This document shows, one piece after another, positions 7,219-11,115 of a stretch of DNA of 11,115 nt. Numbering within the stretch: position 1 is the stretch's first letter; every line of letters starts with the position of its first letter. The stretch lies in contig JACMQD010000313.1 of the NCBI GenBank assembly GCA_014377155.1, positions 1 through 11,115 on the forward strand, in the 5' to 3' direction. This DNA is from Herminiimonas sp. (GTDB taxonomy: Bacteria; Pseudomonadota; Gammaproteobacteria; Burkholderiales; Burkholderiaceae). The notes under the pieces were generated by a model. That model ran no database searches and had not been told where the DNA came from. It saw only the letters and a list, made by a program, of their open reading frames with translations. Position numbers and translations under genes: made by a program.

Positions 7219-7278
7219 TTAAGTCATGGCAATCCCGATACCGAGTGCCATGGCTAAGGCGCTTCGATGTTTCTGCAT
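7219..7278 (-). pseudogene. Remnant 5' end of a secreted or outer-membrane protein gene (19 codons)
   Basis: An ATG at 7278 is preceded by GGAAG with seven-base spacing (7286-7290). It encodes MQKHRSALAMALGIGIAMT and then a TAA. The basic start followed by an Ala/Leu/Gly/Ile-rich hydrophobic stretch is the shape of a Sec signal peptide, but the frame ends before any cleavage site or mature protein. I infer that a following gene of the decarboxylase operon (an exported protein, perhaps a receptor) was cut off here when the glycan cassette arrived. Alternatively it is a tiny membrane peptide. The same frame extends back to an ATG at 7401 (60 codons), but the extra part looks non-coding. Confidence 0.4.
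7225..7252. repeat. Short inverted repeat upstream of the VioA-like gene
   Basis: CATGGCA (7225-7231) and its exact reverse complement TGCCATG (7246-7252) flank 14 bases. The repeat lies 29-56 bases before the aminotransferase ATG. It could be an operator half-site pair or a weak hairpin in the leader, but seven-base arms also arise by chance. It overlaps the signal-peptide remnant. Confidence 0.3.
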
Positions 7279-7401
7279 GATAATACTTCCGCTGGTCTGG
7301 TAATCGATGGAACAAGAACGGATTTCTTCAATAGATCCATCTTTGCAACAGGCAGGCACCGCTCGAATTTCGCCTCTTGCATGCCGATGGTGTTCATCCA
7401 T

Positions 7402-8644
7402 TTACAAGCCGGCGCTATCGGCGTTGCAACAGATCGCAACGAGTTCACTGATCCGCTCGACGGCGGCGAGTGCCGATCGTAGTGTCGATTGGGCTGCGGC
7501 CTTGTCGTCTGTGCAGGCAGCGACCAGCATCGGAACAGTGGCACACTACCGTAGCGCGCTGATCTCGACCCCTTCACGCGTTCCACATGCAACCAGCTGG
7601 CCAGCTGAAAGCGGGGCTCGCCATTATTTGCATCGGCTAGCCGCAATGCCCGATAGACCTGCTCGGTTTTGTGGCGCTGTAGTGGCCTAAGGCTGCTCGG
7701 TGCGCGCACCAGAAATGGGAAGATTGTTTGCGCGGTGTCCCAGCCGCCTTCCTCGCACCTTGGTCGCCGTATCAGCGCGGCTGCCGGCACGGCTTCCAGG
7801 CCGAAAGTGGTCGCTAGTTCTGCTGCGATCGCTTGGCCAAACAGTCGCAGGAAAGCGGCGACTTTCAGTCCAGGAAGCGCGACGAACTCGCGCAGGTTTG
7901 ATAATGCCGCTTCCCATCGCAGCAACAGCCCGAAGTTTGTCGCCACCGGCAGGGATTGTCCGGCCTGCCAGCCGCATGGCCAGTCTGCAGCGCTGGAATA
8001 AGCTCCGGCGCCGGGCCCCGGCTAGACACCACGGTGGCGCGCCGCAGTCAGTCGCGGAATCAGCATGACGCCGCTGAAGGTCGGTCCGTCGACAAACTTC
8101 GATCCTGTTAGAGCGACCATGTAGCCGTGTTCAACATAGGCCCGTATTGTCGCAGTTGACACCCGGAACTGGCAGGAAACGACCATCACTTCGACTTGCG
8201 CCGGCCAGCGCTGTTTCAGGGCCCATGCGGTGCTGATGCCGGGGACGATCAGGCCGGTCTTGCTGGTGTCGGTCACGATCAGCAGAACCTTTTTGCCGGC
8301 AGTCGCGGCAGTGTCAATCAGTTGCGCGCATTCGGCGTCGACTGCGGTTGAACAGCGCACGCTGCCATCCCGCTTCCGCGCAGTCAGCGCCAGCAGCTCA
8401 CTTTGCCAGTCGCTGACCGGCGTGCCGATTGCGACGGTCTGGCGAAGGGCCGTGCGGGAATTGAAATGCCGTCCTTGGTGTGCGCTCGCTAGGCCGCTGC
8501 CGGTTTCGCGCAGCGTGATCATGACGGTGCAATCGGGTTTCAGCCATTGACCCGTCAGGAGAAAGAGATCGGCGCCCGAGGCGTTGAGAATTGCATCGAC
8601 GTCGTCGCCACAACTGCCTGCGCACCGGGCGGCGTATCGCTCAT
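7402..8644 (-). pseudogene. Decayed PLP-fold (class V aminotransferase/desulfurase-like) gene, four lesions
   Basis: The start ATG 8644 overlaps the stop of the ATP-grasp gene as TGATG. Coding sense then passes through three frames. MSDT in the first frame is lost after a one-base deletion near 8632. The second frame runs ARCAGSCGDDVDAILNAS, GADLFLLTGQWLKPD, ITLRETGSG, FNSRTAL, LLIVTDTSKTG, then MVALTGSKFVDGPTFSG (Lys at 8099-8097, the presumed PLP lysine), a TAG at 8024-8022, and on through YSSAADWP, LLLRWEAAL, IFPFLVRAP and RFQL. A second one-base deletion near 7601 moves to the third frame (GQLVACGTREGVEISALR), which has a TAG at 7548-7546 and ends at TAA 7404-7402. The span is 1243 bases; restoring two bases gives 1245, exactly 415 codons. 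VVSCQF at about 8180-8165 seems to lack the Asp that usually contacts the PLP nitrogen. The original function is unknown. Confidence 0.8.
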
Positions 8645-9876
8645 CAGGCCAGCGAGCCGGCCTGACGTGCGTTCTCCAGCATCTGCCGGAACGCGTTAAA
8701 CACCTTTTGCATCGCCGGCTTCTTGTAGGGATACATGACTTCGTCGTCCATTGCGTGGACGATCATGGCATTGTCGACTTCGAATATCAGCAGTTCACCG
8801 TCCATGGTCTCGGCACAGTCGATGCCAACATAAGGCAATCCCATGCGGGCATCGATGGCGCGCAGGGCGGTGGCATGGCGGCTTGCGAACTGCTCGTCGA
8901 AATGGGCCATGCACTCGGCTTCCTCGGCGCGTTTTTCTGCACTCTCGCTCATGCCGGCGTTCAGGTAATGAATCATCCAGTGTGCCGATACAGCGAAGTG
9001 GCAGACGAACGCGCGGCCTTCGATCAAGGCGATTCGGTACTTGCGAAACAAGCCGTCGGCACTACGGTAGTCGACAAAACGCGATACGTAGAAACGGTCG
9101 CCGCCGACGCGCTCCAGATACCCGGCGATCTCGGCCGGCGCTGCCATGCGCTCGAGATTCTGACCGGCGTGCGAGCCGATCGGACGCACGATCAGCGGGA
9201 AGCTGTCGCCGGGCAGGATGACGTCGAGACCGGTGCCATTGTCGCCAAGGGCTTGCAGGCTCGTGCGGTCGATGCGGGCCGTGACCGGCATCGCCACGCC
9301 CGGGATGCCAGCCAGCGCAGCGCACACGCCGTCGCGCGACAGAATCGCAATATGCTCCGGCAGATTGACGACCGGGCGCGGCCACATCCCGGCGATACCG
9401 AAGAGGCGCTCGAGCAAGGGCCGGTTGGCATCCGATTCCGCCACGGCCACCAGCATGACGTCATGATCCGGCACGTTCTCGGGCCAGTCGGTGTCCAGCG
9501 TCAAATAGAGCAGCGTCAGGTCGACGTCGCCGTCTTCGAGCAGGAACTCGATCGGCGTGTTGGCCATCAGGTCGCCGGGTCCCATCACGACCAGCAGGCG
9601 CAGCTGCGGTGTCCTGCGCGCCGGCAGGCTGTAGAGCGGGTTGATCGCGATGGCCTGCGCCTGTACTTCGAGGGCGATCTCGCGTTCGCCGCTGAGCTGC
9701 AGGACGGTCGAGCAGTCCAGATAGGCATTGGCGTCGTCCGGATTGTCCTGGGCCCGCTTGACCAGTACAGCTGCCAGTGGCGCCAGGTCCTGCTTGAGAA
9801 AGGCACGCCGCATCAGGGGCGCCACGCCGATCAATGGCGCAAACGGTACGGCGCTGGATTCAAGTAAATCGGTCAT
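8644..9876 (-). CDS. TPR plus ATP-grasp (RimK-like) ligase-family protein
   Basis: A 410-residue protein. Residues about 33-82 resemble one to two TPR helices (LVKRAQDNPDDANAYLDCS, then EIALEVQAQAIAINP). A Rossmann-like pre-domain follows (LRLLVVMGPGD, 92-102), and then the ATP-grasp fold: FPLIVRPIGSHAGQNLERM (226-244, with Arg231 where many relatives have a nucleotide-binding Lys), FYVSRFVDY (262-270), RKYRIALIEGRAFVCHFAVS (278-297), and the metal-binding end GIDCAE (351-356) and LIFEVDNAM (363-371, Glu366 and Asn369). The family joins a carboxylate, activated as acyl-phosphate, to an amine. Substrates are unknown here; the amine product of the overlapping decarboxylase gene (ATGA) is an attractive candidate. 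No signal peptide; probably cytoplasmic. The frame is intact, unlike the gene after it. Confidence 0.8.
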   Translation of the reverse strand: MTDLLESSAVPFAPLIGVAPLMRRAFLKQDLAPLAAVLVKRAQDNPDDANAYLDCSTVLQLSGEREIALEVQAQAIAINPLYSLPARRTPQLRLLVVMGPGDLMANTPIEFLLEDGDVDLTLLYLTLDTDWPENVPDHDVMLVAVAESDANRPLLERLFGIAGMWPRPVVNLPEHIAILSRDGVCAALAGIPGVAMPVTARIDRTSLQALGDNGTGLDVILPGDSFPLIVRPIGSHAGQNLERMAAPAEIAGYLERVGGDRFYVSRFVDYRSADGLFRKYRIALIEGRAFVCHFAVSAHWMIHYLNAGMSESAEKRAEEAECMAHFDEQFASRHATALRAIDARMGLPYVGIDCAETMDGELLIFEVDNAMIVHAMDDEVMYPYKKPAMQKVFNAFRQMLENARQAGSLA

Positions 9877-11115
9877 GTCGGGCTGGTTCCCTGTCGAGTC
9901 GAAAGGCTGGCGCCGAGTGACAGGACCGTCGACAGCAATGCGTCGATATCCTGCTCGCCGGTCCGGTGATTGAAAATGGCCGCGCGGATCGCGATCGCGC
10001 CGTTGATCGTCGTACTCGACGGCGCCACGATGCCCGACTCGTGCAGATCCATGATCAGTTCCCGATTCACCCGATCCGGCTCATCGCATCTGTAACGGAA
10101 ACAGACAATGTTGAGCGACACCGGCGCCAGCAGTTCCAGTGCCGGATGTGCTTCGATCCTGGTCGCCAGGACGCGCGCCAGGCGGCAGGTTTCCGACACC
10201 ACCTGGCCGAGCCTGTGCGTGCCGTGCACCTTGATGGTCATCCAGGTCTTCAGGGCGCGAAAGCCGCGCGACAGGTCCGGGCCGAAGTCGCACGGCCAGG
10301 GCGAGCCGGCGGCCAGCCCGCGGGCTTCGCGCCGCAGGTATGCCGCTGGCGCGGCGAAGGCTTCCAGATGGCGCGCACCGTCGCGCACCAGCAGGAAACC
10401 GGCGTCGTATTGCACCTGACCCCATTTATGAAAATCGAACGCCAGCGAATCGCAGCGGTCTATACCGTTCAGGCGCGGTGCGACGTCAGCGGCGAGCATG
10501 CCCAACGCACCGTAGGCGCCGTCGACATGGAACCACATCGCTTCGCGCTGGGCGATATCGGCCAGCCCCGCCAGATCATCGACGGCGCCGGTATCGACCG
10601 TACCGGCCGTGCCGGCGATGAAAAAGGGTTGCAGGCCTGCCTGCCGGTCCGCATCGATGGCGGCCTGCAGCGCGGCCAGATCGATCTGGTGGTGCGCATT
10701 GACCGGGATGCGGCGCAGTGCGGCCGTGCCGAGGCCCGACAAGTCCATGGCCTGGGTAATGCAGACATGCGCCGCATCCGAAGTATAGGCAATCAGGCGG
10801 GACGGCCGTGCCTGCAGGCCATCGACACGCACCGACACACCGAGCGCACCGGTGCGGGCAATGAGTAGGGCCATCAGATTGGCCATCGAGGTGCCGGTGA
10901 CGAAGATGCCACTGGCGGTTTCGGGAAACCCGAACAGCTCGCGCATCCAGCGCACGACCTGGCGCTCGACTTCGACCGGCATCTGGTTGCGGCCACCCAG
11001 ATTGGCGTTGAGTCCGGCGGCGATCATCTCGGCAACCATGCCGACCGGCGTGCCGCCGCCATTGACCCAGCCCATGAAGCCAGGGTGCGCATTGCCTGCC
11101 GCATAGGGCAGGATA
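9873..11115 (-). CDS. Group II PLP-dependent amino acid decarboxylase, 5'-truncated by window
   Basis: The frame is open to the right edge: 13 codons before the first ATG (11075) read ILPYAAGNAHPGF, the conserved 'GNxHPxFxGW' region. The gene thus begins outside the window and at least 413 residues are visible. Numbered from that ATG: NANLGGRNQMPVEVERQV (23-40), TGTSMANLMAL (60-70, phosphate-binding), AAHVCITQAMDLSGLG (101-116, His103 likely stacking on PLP), AGTAGTVDTGAVDD (154-167), WFHVDGAYGA (181-190, Asp185 for the pyridine nitrogen) and DFHKWGQVQYDAG (214-226, Schiff-base Lys217). These are marks of the glutamate/aromatic/diaminobutyrate decarboxylase superfamily. The substrate cannot be read from sequence. 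It is the first visible gene of a three-gene overlapping operon with the ATP-grasp and decayed PLP genes, suggesting an amine-forming first step. Confidence 0.88.
   Translation of the reverse strand, partial: ILPYAAGNAHPGFMGWVNGGGTPVGMVAEMIAAGLNANLGGRNQMPVEVERQVVRWMRELFGFPETASGIFVTGTSMANLMALLIARTGALGVSVRVDGLQARPSRLIAYTSDAAHVCITQAMDLSGLGTAALRRIPVNAHHQIDLAALQAAIDADRQAGLQPFFIAGTAGTVDTGAVDDLAGLADIAQREAMWFHVDGAYGALGMLAADVAPRLNGIDRCDSLAFDFHKWGQVQYDAGFLLVRDGARHLEAFAAPAAYLRREARGLAAGSPWPCDFGPDLSRGFRALKTWMTIKVHGTHRLGQVVSETCRLARVLATRIEAHPALELLAPVSLNIVCFRYRCDEPDRVNRELIMDLHESGIVAPSSTTINGAIAIRAAIFNHRTGEQDIDALLSTVLSLGASLSTRQGTSPT

Noticed and set aside
7219..7401. 60-residue minus-strand protein as a possible precursor peptide next to the ATP-grasp gene
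   Set aside because: ATG 7401 directly follows the TAA of the decayed gene and has no ribosome site. There is no core-like repeat or leader motif. Only the last 19 codons have a good ribosome site and a recognisable character.
7279..7401. Promoter for the glycan operon, e.g. TATTAT (minus strand, 7285-7280) as a -10 box
   Set aside because: No matching -35 box lies at 16-18 bases, and the hexamer overlaps the spacer of a ribosome site. A promoter probably exists in 7197-7401 but cannot be placed by eye.
7254..7946. 230-residue minus-strand protein starting at a GTG as an independent gene
   Set aside because: Its first two thirds continue the decayed PLP gene in the same frame. After about 7601 the sense moves to another frame, so its C-terminal third (SWLHVERVKGSRS onward) is out-of-frame translation.
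8022..8522. 166-residue minus-strand protein starting at ATG 8522 as an independent gene
   Set aside because: In-frame protein-like sequence continues upstream to about 8630 and downstream past the TAG at 8024-8022, so this is only the unbroken middle of the decayed PLP gene.
8584..9867. 427-codon open frame on the + strand
   Set aside because: It is antisense to the ATP-grasp gene in high-G+C sequence. Its translation is rich in His, Arg, Gln and Asp with no recognisable domain, while the minus strand carries clear ATP-grasp motifs.
9966..10868. 300-codon open frame on the + strand
   Set aside because: It is antisense to the decarboxylase, whose PLP motifs are unmistakable; the + reading has no family features.

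Overview
The window looks like a beta-proteobacterial chromosome segment, most likely Burkholderiales and perhaps an Oxalobacteraceae-like genus. This is inferred from protein character, tight overlapping operons and base composition; no rRNA or other marker gene is present. It holds ten protein genes (eight complete, two cut by the window edges), one clearly broken gene and one short gene remnant. No tRNA, rRNA, CRISPR array, transposase or integrase was seen.

Region 1 (2-1231, + strand) is the C-terminal catalytic part of an O-GlcNAc-transferase-like (GT41/SPINDLY) protein glycosyltransferase; its N-terminus lies beyond the left edge. It converges on Region 2 (1303-7196, - strand), a seven-gene operon transcribed leftwards. 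In order of transcription it encodes a VioA-type sugar-nucleotide aminotransferase, a phytanoyl-CoA-dioxygenase-like (PhyH) enzyme, a WbqC-family protein, a SAM methyltransferase, a left-handed beta-helix acyltransferase, a five-bladed-propeller glycosidase-like protein, and a second PhyH-like enzyme. Most junctions are ATGA overlaps or gaps of a few bases. The set suggests synthesis of a 4-amino-4,6-dideoxyhexose (viosamine/Qui4N) that is N-acylated, methylated and oxidised, then placed on a protein (flagellin is the best guess) by the GT41 enzyme. The dTDP-sugar feeder enzymes (RmlA/RmlB) are not in the window.

Region 3 (7402-11115, - strand) is an upstream operon with visibly higher G+C: a group II PLP-dependent decarboxylase (N-terminus off the right edge), a TPR plus ATP-grasp ligase-like protein, and a PLP-fold gene that has decayed. 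The decayed gene carries two single-base deletions and two in-frame TAG codons. Restoring the two bases gives exactly 415 codons from an ATG overlapping the ATP-grasp stop (TGATG) to a TAA at 7404-7402. Downstream of it a ribosome site and a signal-peptide-like start (MQKHRSALAMALG...) stop after 19 codons, next to the composition change. I read 7200-7400 as the seam where the glycan cassette abuts, and probably truncated, the older operon.

The most promising candidates for undescribed biology are the glycan-tailoring set (two PhyH enzymes plus a cytosolic glycosidase-like propeller plus WbqC beside a GT41 enzyme) and the decarboxylase/ATP-grasp/PLP trio, which looks like a small amine-conjugate pathway now losing one enzyme.
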